Shown: positions 25,359-33,372 of the stretch, piece by piece
Layout of the letters: each line of letters opens with the position of its first letter
How positions within the stretch are numbered: the first letter of the stretch is position 1
From: Spirosoma fluviale
Lineage (GTDB): Bacteria; Bacteroidota; Bacteroidia; Cytophagales; Cyclobacteriaceae
NCBI GenBank assembly: GCA_945897085.1
Contig: CAMDEU010000006.1
Location: 1-48,956, forward strand
DNA: 48,956 nucleotides
Direction: 5' to 3'
Program-made: the position numbers and the translations under genes
Notes under the pieces: generated by a model
Databases searched by the model: none
What the model was told of the DNA's origin: nothing
Seen by the model: the letters and a program-made list of their open reading frames with translations, nothing else

Positions 25359-26024
25359 CTAAATGTCTAAAAACCGCAATAAATTACCAATGCGTTCCTC
25401 ATCCATGCTCTGCCCTACTTCCTCCTGGGCGAAGTCCTTGACCTGATATCCAAATCTGAGTAGGGTTGCCTTTACATGGCGGGTATCCACCTTATCTAAT
25501 TTGAGGGTGACCTCCACTGCTTGTGAATCCAAGGGGTCGGTGTAGAGCTGGCAACTTAAAATTTTGGTATTCTCTGATTCGATAAGCCGGGAAATTTCTG
25601 AAAGCTGGAAGTCCTTCATCTGTAAGGAGATGACCAAAACACTTCCTTGGGAATGAATGGATAAATTAGCTGCATAGGCAGTAAGTGCAGCTTGAGTAGG
25701 GACAACTCCAAGGTACTGTTGGTCTCGATCCATGACCCCAACCCATTTTGATTGATACTCGCCGGCTATCCGAAGTACATCATACAAATGTTGGTCAGCA
25801 TATACCCAGCAGGAAGCGCATTCCAGTTCAACTTGAGCAATTTGAACATCTAAATGCTCTTGCTCAAGGAGAATTTCGTCTTCTACAAATCCTAAAAACA
25901 CCCCTCCCTCGACTACGGGTAATGTAGTTAGCTCAAGAGCTTCCATTTTCTTCAATGCCGATCCTACGGGATCAGAAATCTTGATGGAGGTAATAAGCGG
26001 ATGGATAAAGTCTGCTGCTTGCAT
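25359..26024 (-). CDS. CBS-domain protein with C-terminal ACT-like domain
   Basis: In this 221-residue protein the first about 120 positions form two CBS motifs (from FIHPLITSIKISDPVGSALKKM and from YADQHLYDVLRIAGEY). Such pairs bind adenosyl nucleotides. The rest (about 130-205) has an ACT-like beta-alpha-beta pattern (SVLVISLQMKDFQLSEISRLIES). No catalytic domain is attached. It directly precedes nadK with a 2-base gap, an arrangement I know from other Bacteroidota. A sensor that adjusts NAD kinase to adenylate or NAD status is a natural guess but not shown by the sequence. Confidence 0.88.
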   Translation of the reverse strand: MQAADFIHPLITSIKISDPVGSALKKMEALELTTLPVVEGGVFLGFVEDEILLEQEHLDVQIAQVELECASCWVYADQHLYDVLRIAGEYQSKWVGVMDRDQQYLGVVPTQAALTAYAANLSIHSQGSVLVISLQMKDFQLSEISRLIESENTKILSCQLYTDPLDSQAVEVTLKLDKVDTRHVKATLLRFGYQVKDFAQEEVGQSMDEERIGNLLRFLDI

Positions 26025-26102
26025 GAATGAAAGTTAGGAAATCAATTCATAACTCAAAACGCTTTTGAAGGCGATGTTGTTCCCTTTATTTTTTTGGCAA
26101 GG

Positions 26103-27302
26103 CTAAACGAAGAAGCTTTGAGCCAAAATACCTAATACAATTCCTCCCACTACGATAAGGGGAGAAGATATTTTGGTGAATTGAAGCAGGGAGTAGGTGC
26201 CAAGAATAAAAAATATATGAAGGGAATTTGCTTCCAAGGGTTCAAAAAGTAAGTAAGCTGCTGCGATCAACATACCACAGGAAACGGCATTGATCCCTTC
26301 TAAAGCAGCTCTTACGGGGCGATACAACTTGAGCTGGTCCCAAAATCGAATCACAAAGAAAATCAAAAAGATCCCAGGGAGAAAAATTCCTGCGGTTGCA
26401 ATTAATCCGCCCATCACAAATCCCATGAGTCCATATTCCCGCATAGAAAGTGCTCCAATGTAAGATGAAATGGAAAAGGTAGGCCCTGGTATACCCTGAG
26501 AGAGGGCGTAGCCTGTTAGAAATTCTTCAGAGCTCAAGAAGTGTTTGAAATCTACAAACTCAGCATATAAATAGGGAATCAACACCTGCCCACCACCGAA
26601 AATGAGGCTGCCATTTCGGTAAAAATTTTCAAAAAGCAAGATCGGCTGATATTGGGTAATAGCCCCAGCAAGGGCAGCAACAATCAATACCCCTCCCCAG
26701 AGGTAAAAATTACTCCATTTGATATGTAAAGATTTGTCTTCTTCCACCTTTGGCTGATTTTTATACTTGATGGATGTACTGAGCCCTCCCAAGAGAAGCA
26801 TTACTGGAAAAATATAGGGGGAGCTGTAGAAGAAAGAAACAAATGCCGAAAGCATCATCAAGACGATGGCTTCGGGAGTTTTGATCATTTTTGTGATGGT
26901 TTTTTGTGCAGCAAAAATGAGAAAGCCAATAGCCATCGGCTGGATAAACTTCGCAAATTGAAGAGCTTTAGGACTGTTTTCCTGCAAAAAATGGATAAGA
27001 ATAGCCGCTAAAATCATTGCAATCGTCGCGGGAAGAATCCAGACTAAAAGCGTCAAGTAGGCGAGACGCGGACCCCCAACTCGAAATCCAATAGCAGAGA
27101 TTAATTGGGTGGAGGAGGGACCTGGAAGCATGCTGCAAAGCGCATTCAATTCCCATAGTTCCTCCTCCTGGATATACCCCCTTTTTTTGACCATTCGCTC
27201 CAGTATCATAGCCAGCAAAACTTGCGGGCCACCAAAAGAGGTCAGTGAGAGGGTCAAGGTATCTTTTAAAAAGACCACATACCGGACCGCCCGAATAGAC
27301 AT
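26103..27302 (-). CDS. chrA: Chromate transporter (ChrA/CHR family), fused two-domain form
   Basis: CHR proteins are inner-membrane carriers; characterised ones export chromate, but many have unknown substrates. The 399 residues contain two homologous halves. The first has LTLSLTSFGGPQVLLAMI with LCSMLPGPSSTQ (about 15-65). The second has GSLIFGGGQVLIPYLYAEFV with LSQGIPGPTFSISSYIGAL (about 230-290), each with several membrane helices. The length is that of the full bidomain type. It starts 1 base after the stop of the 2OG-Fe(II) oxygenase gene, so the two are translationally coupled. No chromate-resistance regulator is nearby, so the true substrate is open. Confidence 0.93.
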   Translation of the reverse strand: MSIRAVRYVVFLKDTLTLSLTSFGGPQVLLAMILERMVKKRGYIQEEELWELNALCSMLPGPSSTQLISAIGFRVGGPRLAYLTLLVWILPATIAMILAAILIHFLQENSPKALQFAKFIQPMAIGFLIFAAQKTITKMIKTPEAIVLMMLSAFVSFFYSSPYIFPVMLLLGGLSTSIKYKNQPKVEEDKSLHIKWSNFYLWGGVLIVAALAGAITQYQPILLFENFYRNGSLIFGGGQVLIPYLYAEFVDFKHFLSSEEFLTGYALSQGIPGPTFSISSYIGALSMREYGLMGFVMGGLIATAGIFLPGIFLIFFVIRFWDQLKLYRPVRAALEGINAVSCGMLIAAAYLLFEPLEANSLHIFFILGTYSLLQFTKISSPLIVVGGIVLGILAQSFFV

Positions 27303-27303
27303 C

Positions 27304-28281
27304 CTATTTTCTTAAGCCTAGTTCACGTAGCCTTTCTTCCAAAAATCCCCCTGCGTTGATATCCGTAAATTGCTTGGGATTGTCTTCAGAAACGCAGCCA
27401 GACAGACAACTGAGATCCATCTCAGACCGCGGATGCATAAAGAAAGGGATGGAATACCTGCTAGTGTTCATTTTCTCTCGAGGAGGATTTACCACTCGAT
27501 GGATGGTAGATTTTAATTTTTTGTTGGTTAGACGTTCCAACATATCCCCCACATTGACCACCAACTGGTCCGGTAAGGCGGTGATTGGAATCCACTTTCC
27601 ATCTCGGCGGAGCACTTGCAGTCCATCCGCACTCGCTCCCATCAGCAGGGTAATCAAGTTGATATCCCCATGCTCAGCCGCTCTTACTGCATCGGCTGGA
27701 ACTTCCTCAGGATTTTCTATTGGAAAATAATGAATTTGACGAAGAATGGAATTGCCATGCATCACCTTGTCTTCAAAAAAATCTTCCTCTAAATCTAAAT
27801 TTATGGCAATGGCACGCAGCATTTGTCGACCTGCATTTTCCAAAGTCCGATATGCTTCTAAGGCATCCTCCTTAAATTGGGAAATCTCCTTGGGCCAACA
27901 ATTTGGTGGGTATTCAGATTTGATGGGATCTGTATCCGGAATACCTGCTAAGTCTTGTCCTATATGATAAAACTCCTTTAAGTCCCCAGTATTTCTTCCT
28001 TTTGCATGCTCCTTTCCTTTTCCTGTATAGCCTCTTTGGAATCCGATTTCTGGTTTTTCATACTGAGATTTTACCACATCGGGAAGCGTAAAAAAGGTAG
28101 TAATGGATGAATAAAGGCGATCTTGTAGTTCCTTGCTCAACCCATGATTCTTGATGGCAACAAATCCAATATTTTGGTAAGCTTCTCCAAGCTTGCGAAC
28201 AAATTCGGCCTTTTTTTCAGGATTGCCAGCCATGAAATCGGCTAAATCCAAACTCGGAATTTCATCAAACAAAATTTCCAT
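27304..28281 (-). CDS. 2-oxoglutarate/Fe(II)-dependent oxygenase of the isopenicillin N synthase type
   Basis: The 325-residue protein is of the IPNS-like group of nonheme iron oxygenases. It has the N-terminal DIOX_N-like part (IPSLDLADFMAGNPEKKAEF) and a jelly-roll core. The iron ligands are His204 and Asp206 (EHGDINLITLL) plus His261 (STIHRVVNP). The co-substrate pair Arg-x-Ser is in TSRYSIPFF (about 274-276). All catalytic residues are present. The substrate is unknown; plant and bacterial relatives act on small molecules. The chromate-type transporter gene follows after 1 base. It is divergent from the lipoprotein gene at 28358. Confidence 0.92.
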   Translation of the reverse strand: MEILFDEIPSLDLADFMAGNPEKKAEFVRKLGEAYQNIGFVAIKNHGLSKELQDRLYSSITTFFTLPDVVKSQYEKPEIGFQRGYTGKGKEHAKGRNTGDLKEFYHIGQDLAGIPDTDPIKSEYPPNCWPKEISQFKEDALEAYRTLENAGRQMLRAIAINLDLEEDFFEDKVMHGNSILRQIHYFPIENPEEVPADAVRAAEHGDINLITLLMGASADGLQVLRRDGKWIPITALPDQLVVNVGDMLERLTNKKLKSTIHRVVNPPREKMNTSRYSIPFFMHPRSEMDLSCLSGCVSEDNPKQFTDINAGGFLEERLRELGLRK

Positions 28282-28357
28282 AGATGCGGTAGATTAGGTA
28301 ATACTTCCTTTAAATTCTTTAAAAATAAATATCTTTAAACTCATTTGATGTGATTCC

Positions 28358-29128
28358 ATGAATAAAATCCAGATTTCCGTACTAATCGTCAGTTTATGGG
28401 TCACTTCTTGTTCCTCAGGTCCAAAAGAGACTAAGGAATCACCAAAGGCCGAAATTCCTACTGCCAATTTACCAGAAGTTACTATCCTTCCTGTAACTTT
28501 TACTCCAATTGACTCTCTTTCATTTTTTCCAGATGCAATCCTTGACCTCAATACCCCTCTAAGTAACCAAGTTTTCAAGCCAGGGAAAGTGCCTTTTGAG
28601 TTTAATGTCAAAAACTTTTCATTTAAAACAAATGGGGCTACATCGCCTCGATTGGGCATGATTCTGAATGGAGGAGACCCAGAAGGGTATTCAGCGCCTA
28701 TTTTTCAGCGGGAGCTAGCCCGAGGAACATACCGAACGGTAGCTTTTTTAGTGGATCAAAGAGGATTGTCCCTAAAAAATTTCGGCAATTACGTAGATCG
28801 AGACTTTTTAGTAGGGGATTCTCGGCCATTTCCCTATTCTGCAGAGCCTTACTTGGCCATCAACATCCCAAGGAATGAACAAATCATCCCCTTGGGCCAA
28901 GACTTGATTCTTGATTTTCTAGTTCTTGGTGGCGATTTAAAGTTGGATGGGTTAAAAGTCAAAATTTCAATCAATACCTACCAAACGGAGACGAATCAAA
29001 TGATTCCCTTACGCGTTTCGAATCTTCCGATTGGGGACTACCAAGTAAAAGTGCAGCTGCTACGGACAACTAATAAAGAGTTGGAAGGGCCTTTCTCTAC
29101 CAGTACGAAGACCATCTATGTCCGATAA
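28358..29128 (+). CDS. Lipoprotein of unknown function
   Basis: The 256-residue protein starts with a lipoprotein signal (MNKIQISVLIVSLWVTSCSSG, acylated Cys18) and a short charged linker (GPKETKESPKAEIP). The mature part looks all-beta, with Ig-like strands such as LNTPLSNQVFKPGKVPFEFNV and the paired AEPYLAINIPRNEQIIPLG. It ends in TKTIYVR. No enzyme motif is visible. It lies between the divergent oxygenase gene and serS, both more than 30 bases away. I do not recognise a family. Confidence 0.8.
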   Translation: MNKIQISVLIVSLWVTSCSSGPKETKESPKAEIPTANLPEVTILPVTFTPIDSLSFFPDAILDLNTPLSNQVFKPGKVPFEFNVKNFSFKTNGATSPRLGMILNGGDPEGYSAPIFQRELARGTYRTVAFLVDQRGLSLKNFGNYVDRDFLVGDSRPFPYSAEPYLAINIPRNEQIIPLGQDLILDFLVLGGDLKLDGLKVKISINTYQTETNQMIPLRVSNLPIGDYQVKVQLLRTTNKELEGPFSTSTKTIYVR

Positions 29129-29133
29129 GTCCT

Positions 29134-29141
29134 TATCTTTG
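29134..29141 (+). promoter_or_regulatory. Putative -7 element for serS
   Basis: TATCTTTG fits TAnnTTTG and lies 23 bases before the serS ATG, just after the stop of the lipoprotein gene. A matching -33 box is not evident, because the upstream 18-22 bases fall in the coding end. Confidence 0.4.
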
Positions 29142-29164
29142 GACGATTAAATCTCTAGTGTAAC

Positions 29165-30436
29165 ATGCTTTTAGTACAACATATCCGTGACCATTACGAC
29201 CAAGTACTCCTAGGTCTTAAAAAAAGAAACCAAGTGCATGTTGATGCGGCCTTGCAACAGGTGCTTGCCTTGGATGAATTAAGAAAGTCTTCCCAAACGC
29301 AGCGCGATCAGCTACAGGCAGAAGCCAATACAATTTCGAAGGAAATTGGAATCTTGATGAAGGAGGGAAAAACTGCCGAAGCAACTGCAGTACGAGATCG
29401 ATCAGCACTTTTAAAGACACAGATTAAAGAGTTAGAAGAGCAACATGAGCAGGCGGAAGAAGAGTTAAAAGCGCTCCTATACACGCTTCCAAATGTGCCT
29501 CATGAAGAAGTTCCTGCAGGAAAATCTGCGGAAGACAATGTGGTGGTATTTACACATGGAGAGATTCCAAACTTAGCGAAAGACAAATTGCCGCATTGGG
29601 ACTTAATCAAGAAATACGATATCATTGATTTTGATTTGGGGGTAAAAATAGCTGGAGCAGGATTCCCTGTTTATAAAGGAAAAGGAGCAAGGCTGCAGCG
29701 TGCATTGATTAATTTTTTCTTAGATCAGGCATTGGCAGCAGGGTATTTGGAGGTACAGCCTCCTATTTTGGTAAATGAGGATTCTTGCTATAGCACAGGT
29801 CAGCTTCCAGACAAGGAAGGACAGATGTATTATGCCAGTGAGGACAAGCTTTACTTGATCCCGACGGCAGAGGTGCCGATTACCAATTTGTACCGCGATG
29901 TTTTAGTGAATGTCTCAGACCTTCCAATAAAAAATGTGGGCTATACACCCTGTTTTAGAAGGGAAGCCGGTTCTTGGGGCGCACATGTCCGAGGCTTAAA
30001 TAGGTTACACCAGTTTGACAAGGTGGAAATTGTCCAAATAACGCACCCAGACCATTCGTATGAGACCCTGGAGCAGATGAGTGTCTATGTACAGGGCTTG
30101 TTGCAACAGTTGGAACTGCCTTATCGAGTGCTTCGCCTCTGTGGAGGAGATATGGGTTTTACATCTGCGATGACCTACGACATGGAAGTGTACTCGGCCG
30201 CACAAGAGCGCTGGTTGGAGGTAAGTTCGGTGTCAAATTTTGAAACCTATCAGGCAAACCGGCTTAAGCTACGGTTCAAGGGAGAGGATAAAAAATCGCA
30301 ACTGGCTCATACCCTAAATGGAAGTGCGCTAGCCTTGCCTCGAATAGTAGCATCGATACTCGAAAATAATCAGGGACCTGATGGGATTCGGATGCCGAAA
30401 GTATTGCACTCCTATTTAGGTTTTGATCGTATTTGA
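29165..30436 (+). CDS. serS: Seryl-tRNA synthetase
   Basis: SerS charges tRNA-Ser (and tRNA-Sec where present) with serine. The 423-residue protein is standard length. It starts with an N-terminal helical arm (about 25-105, rich in Glu/Lys/Gln) that grips the tRNA long variable arm. The class II core has motif 2 within FRREAGSWGAHVRGLNRLHQ and motif 3 as LNGSALALPRIVASILENNQ. The TAEVPITNLYRD serine-pocket strand is also present. It is flanked by a possible own promoter and a terminator downstream at about 30563. Confidence 0.97.
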   Translation: MLLVQHIRDHYDQVLLGLKKRNQVHVDAALQQVLALDELRKSSQTQRDQLQAEANTISKEIGILMKEGKTAEATAVRDRSALLKTQIKELEEQHEQAEEELKALLYTLPNVPHEEVPAGKSAEDNVVVFTHGEIPNLAKDKLPHWDLIKKYDIIDFDLGVKIAGAGFPVYKGKGARLQRALINFFLDQALAAGYLEVQPPILVNEDSCYSTGQLPDKEGQMYYASEDKLYLIPTAEVPITNLYRDVLVNVSDLPIKNVGYTPCFRREAGSWGAHVRGLNRLHQFDKVEIVQITHPDHSYETLEQMSVYVQGLLQQLELPYRVLRLCGGDMGFTSAMTYDMEVYSAAQERWLEVSSVSNFETYQANRLKLRFKGEDKKSQLAHTLNGSALALPRIVASILENNQGPDGIRMPKVLHSYLGFDRI

Positions 30437-30448
30437 GGGGTATAGGAT

Positions 30449-30483
30449 GGTCAACAGCTAACAGCCCACGGTCCACAGCTCAC
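30449..30483. repeat. Five-copy degenerate heptanucleotide array after serS
   Basis: Directly after serS the sequence reads as five consecutive 7-base units: GGTCAAC, AGCTAAC, AGCCCAC, GGTCCAC, AGCTCAC. All share G at position 2, C at 4 or nearby, and end in AC. No protein frame uses this stretch. Similar GTCCAC/GTCAAC-type heptads appear between genes in some Bacteroidota genomes from memory, but I cannot verify that here. Its role is unknown. Confidence 0.6.
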
Positions 30484-30562
30484 TTACTTGAACTTCAAAA
30501 ATTATTTTCTTTCCTTAAGTTGACAAAGCAATAATCACAAAATCAAATTTCATTAAAATCAC

Positions 30563-30594
30563 AAAAAAGCACCGCTGTAAGTGGTGCTTTTTTG
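30563..30594. terminator. Bidirectional terminator between serS and coaE
   Basis: AAAAAAGCACC (30563-30573) pairs with GGTGCTTTTTT (30583-30593) around a short loop and has T/A runs on both sides. It can stop serS transcription on the plus strand and the nusB-coaE unit on the minus strand. Confidence 0.8.
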
Positions 30595-30623
30595 GTTTGA
30601 GAACGAATTTTTTCCAAGAATAG

Positions 30624-31238
30624 TTAAGCAGGATTTGCGAAGGATAGCAGTTGTGCATGTACCTCCAATACCTGGGGAAGAAGGAGTTTGTTGTCCGTAT
30701 TTTTGATGCAAAAATCTGCCAGCTCATTTTTTTCTTCGTCAGGAAGTTGCTGGTTTATGATCTGATTGACTTGTTCTTCCGTGCGATGGGAGTCTCGAAG
30801 GAGAACACGAGCCATGCGAACTCGGAGGGGTGAACTGACATTGATGACATAGTCGAGCTCTTTTGCTGCTCCAGTTTCAAAGAGTAGCGCGGCTTCTTTG
30901 ATGAGGTAGGGGGCCGTTTGTTGCGCGATCCATTGTTCAAAATCTTTGCGTACAGCAGGGTGTACCAGCGCATTTAACTCGGCTATTTTTTCAGGATTGG
31001 GAAAAACGGATTCAGTAAGAAAAATACGATTGAGTTCTCCTGTGGAGGAATATGCTTCAGCACCAAAAGTTGAGGATATTTGATTTCGAAGTTCGGCATC
31101 AGAAGACATGAGCCACTTTGCGCGGTCATCTGCAGTATAAACAGGTATTCCCAATAGGGAAAATAGTTTGCATACCGTAGATTTTCCAGAGCCAATACCC
31201 CCAGTAATGCCGACTAGAAATGGCCGCAGGTTACTCAT
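30624..31238 (-). CDS. coaE: Dephospho-CoA kinase
   Basis: CoaE catalyses the last step of coenzyme A synthesis, phosphorylating the 3'-hydroxyl of dephospho-CoA. The 204-residue protein has the P-loop GGIGSGKST (13-21), YTADDRAKWLM (substrate pocket), NALVHPAVRKDFEQW and the LRVRMARVLLRD adenine-region helix. Its 5' end overlaps the cdaR-like gene by 8 bases. It is the last gene of the nusB-ytxH-DUF1573-yajC-cdaR-coaE run, an order typical of Bacteroidota. Confidence 0.96.
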   Translation of the reverse strand: MSNLRPFLVGITGGIGSGKSTVCKLFSLLGIPVYTADDRAKWLMSSDAELRNQISSTFGAEAYSSTGELNRIFLTESVFPNPEKIAELNALVHPAVRKDFEQWIAQQTAPYLIKEAALLFETGAAKELDYVINVSSPLRVRMARVLLRDSHRTEEQVNQIINQQLPDEEKNELADFCIKNTDNKLLLPQVLEVHAQLLSFANPA

Positions 31239-32235
31239 ACCTAAGCTTGATCTGCGGAGGGCTGATACGAACCTCTTTCAAAAATTTTGGATTAGGACTA
31301 ATTTCAATTTGCAGTGTACTATCTGCTCGATTTCGCTTTCTGTAGTCTAGGATTGCTTCAAATTCTAGATCTTTTAGTTGAGGCAAATTTGCTTCTTCGA
31401 TTAAATAGTTAAGGACTGGAATCAGTTCTTCATTGGTTAACTTGACGTTGCTAGGGAAATTAATTTTTTTGATTTTCAGCCTTTTATTTCCTTCCAGGTA
31501 GGAAAGTACTGAAAAGCTGATTTGGATTTCCTTTTGTTTCAGTTGAACTAGCTGAGCCAAGCGCTCCTCTATTTCTAGGGGTACCTTACCTGAAAAATCA
31601 GCTTTGATTTTTGTTGCGTTTAATGCTACCGGATATTTTCCTTCAAAAGCTTCTAAAACTGAAGATGGGCCAGTGATCTCTAGTTGGTCAGGAATGAAGT
31701 TGACCTTTCCTTCTAGGGCAATATTTTTGTCGAAGGAGTAACTTAAGGAGTCCAATACTGGGCGAAGCGTTTTGGTAACGATTCGATCAATCTGGTAGTG
31801 GATGGTATCTCCCAGTATATTTTCGAGTTGGGTGGGGGTGATAAACTCTCCTAATCCTCTTTTTAGATCGGTTGTGAGCAGGTAATTTTTCTCTGCAGGA
31901 GATTGGAGTAGGATGGGGTAAGCAGTTCCGCTGATATTGAAATATTTTCGGAGTAGGTCCCAGCCGTTCCCAGAAATTTGAATTTGAATGTTATTCGGGA
32001 GTGGTTTTACCGGAATGTAATTCTTTTGATCGTATTCCCACTGGACTGGATAATCTACGATTGTACTGTAATTGTCCTTGTTGAGTGCATTTAAAACCCA
32101 AAAAGTGGTAGCCGCTGCAACGCATAGGACTACCACTTTTAAATTGGAGAGTTTTCTTTTGGATATTCTCCAAGGGGATTTTTTAGTTTCAGGCAAGGTG
32201 CTATTTGGTTGGACTTGGTTTCTTCGAGAAGTCAA
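31231..32235 (-). CDS. YbbR/CdaR-like domain protein, membrane anchored
   Basis: The 334-residue protein has a basic N-terminus, one membrane helix (about residues 31-50, LKVVVLCVAAATTFWVLNAL) and a periplasmic region with YbbR-like beta repeats. Examples are FIPDQLEITGPSSVLEAFEGKYPVAL and the following VPLEIEERLAQL. In Firmicutes such proteins regulate the diadenylate cyclase CdaA. Here no cyclase gene is adjacent, and the name CdaR should be used with care. Its start overlaps the end of yajC by 35 bases, and its 3' end overlaps coaE by 8 bases. Confidence 0.85.
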   Translation of the reverse strand: MTSRRNQVQPNSTLPETKKSPWRISKRKLSNLKVVVLCVAAATTFWVLNALNKDNYSTIVDYPVQWEYDQKNYIPVKPLPNNIQIQISGNGWDLLRKYFNISGTAYPILLQSPAEKNYLLTTDLKRGLGEFITPTQLENILGDTIHYQIDRIVTKTLRPVLDSLSYSFDKNIALEGKVNFIPDQLEITGPSSVLEAFEGKYPVALNATKIKADFSGKVPLEIEERLAQLVQLKQKEIQISFSVLSYLEGNKRLKIKKINFPSNVKLTNEELIPVLNYLIEEANLPQLKDLEFEAILDYRKRNRADSTLQIEISPNPKFLKEVRISPPQIKLRYE

Positions 32236-32518
32236 GGGAGATGGCAGACTTTTCGACTTTTACTTTCAGTCCTTTGTCAAGTTCCAGCAGGACGGTATCT
32301 CCTTCCACGCTGTACACTTTTCCATGGATACCTCCAATGGTTACCACCTCATCTCCTTTTTTTATTTCTTCGATAAACTTCTTGGTATCCTTTTGTTTTT
32401 TCTGCTGAGGTCGAATCATGAAGAAGTACATGATCAAAATGATTGACCCAAATAGAAATACTTGACCTAGAACACCACTACTTCCAATGGAAGCTTGCGC
32501 AAGAATGAATGAATACAT
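32201..32518 (-). CDS. yajC: Preprotein translocase accessory protein YajC
   Basis: YajC associates with SecDF at the Sec translocon in the inner membrane. The 105-residue protein has one N-terminal membrane helix (about 15-38, VFLFGSIILIMYFFMIRPQQKK). The family signature follows: RPQQKKQKDTKKFIEEIKKGDEVVTIGGIHGKV, here spread over residues 37-70. It is followed by a basic tail (KKPSPTK). It lies 3 bases after the DUF1573 gene and overlaps the YbbR-like gene. Confidence 0.95.
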   Translation of the reverse strand: MYSFILAQASIGSSGVLGQVFLFGSIILIMYFFMIRPQQKKQKDTKKFIEEIKKGDEVVTIGGIHGKVYSVEGDTVLLELDKGLKVKVEKSAISLDFSKKPSPTK

Positions 32519-32521
32519 CGC

Positions 32522-33061
32522 TTATTTTTTCAGTGGTCCAGTTGCAGCAGCTCCGCCAGCAGATTTGGCAGTTACACTACCTCTCAAGCTTAGACGAGTC
32601 ACCGTTGGGTTAGTGTTGGCTTGGATAGTTACTGTTGGAGATTGAGCTCCTGACTTAGCAGCAGAGTTGAATACTACTTTCACGAAGCCTGTTTCACCTG
32701 GCTGTACTGGTGCTTTGGTCCAATCAGGGCTAGTGCATCCGCAAGAGGCAGTGATATTGGAGATCACCAAAGGAGCTTGTCCATTGTTGGTGAAGTTGAA
32801 AATCTTTTCCACCACTTTTCCTTCGTTGATGGTTCCAAAGTCGTATTCCACTTCGCTAAACTGGAAGGATCCGAGGGTACTTGGATCTGCAGTAGTGGCA
32901 GTTTGAGCCATATCCGCAGGAACTGGGAGATTTGTCCCTTCCATAGCGGCAATTTTTTCTTCTAGAGCTTTAATTTTTTCTGCTTGATCTTCTTTGCCCT
33001 GTGAGCAAGAAGCTAGCATTACGACAGCAAGTGCGATGGCGCTGAGTAGTCTTGTTTTCAT
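32522..33061 (-). CDS. DUF1573 lipoprotein
   Basis: From the ATG at 33061 the protein has a lipoprotein signal (MKTRLLSAIALAVVMLASCSQ) and a short coiled segment (KALEEKIAAMEG). A single DUF1573 immunoglobulin-like domain follows, with the family features EVEYDFGTINEGKVVEKIF and ITASCGCTSPDWTKAPVQPGE. The upstream frame start at 33091 adds ten residues that break the signal peptide and is not preferred. Function is unknown. It sits between the ytxH-like gene and yajC, a position it holds in many Bacteroidota. Confidence 0.9.
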   Translation of the reverse strand: MKTRLLSAIALAVVMLASCSQGKEDQAEKIKALEEKIAAMEGTNLPVPADMAQTATTADPSTLGSFQFSEVEYDFGTINEGKVVEKIFNFTNNGQAPLVISNITASCGCTSPDWTKAPVQPGETGFVKVVFNSAAKSGAQSPTVTIQANTNPTVTRLSLRGSVTAKSAGGAAATGPLKK

Positions 33062-33062
33062 G

Positions 33063-33365
33063 TTAGTTTTTATCTTGGTTAATTTGATCAATTAGTTTGT
33101 TTACGTCGTTTAGAAGGTCTTCTGCTTTGTTTTTTGCTTCAGAGATCACTCTCTTGCCTTCGGTTTTTGCCTCATTTAAATGGATTTCTTTCCCATCAAC
33201 CAATTCATTGATAAGGTCTTCCAATTCTTTTTTGTACTTGGATAGCTTAAATGAAAGCTTGTCTCGGGTATTTGCCCCTGTATCGGGAGCAAATAAGATT
33301 CCTAAGGCTGCACCCACTCCAGCACCTAAGGCGAAAGCGAGTAATGTATTTGTTGTTTTTCCCAT
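33063..33365 (-). CDS. YtxH-domain protein
   Basis: The start is at 33365 (MGKTTNTLLAFALGAGVGAALG). The 100-residue protein has one glycine-rich membrane helix (about 6-27) with the motif GILFAPDTGANTRDKL that defines the YtxH family, then a Lys/Glu-rich amphipathic or coiled-coil tail. YtxH proteins are small envelope proteins tied to stress in Firmicutes, and their role in Bacteroidota is not known. It begins 7 bases after nusB ends and its stop abuts the DUF1573 start. Confidence 0.88.
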   Translation of the reverse strand: MGKTTNTLLAFALGAGVGAALGILFAPDTGANTRDKLSFKLSKYKKELEDLINELVDGKEIHLNEAKTEGKRVISEAKNKAEDLLNDVNKLIDQINQDKN

Positions 33366-33372
33366 GGCGGTC

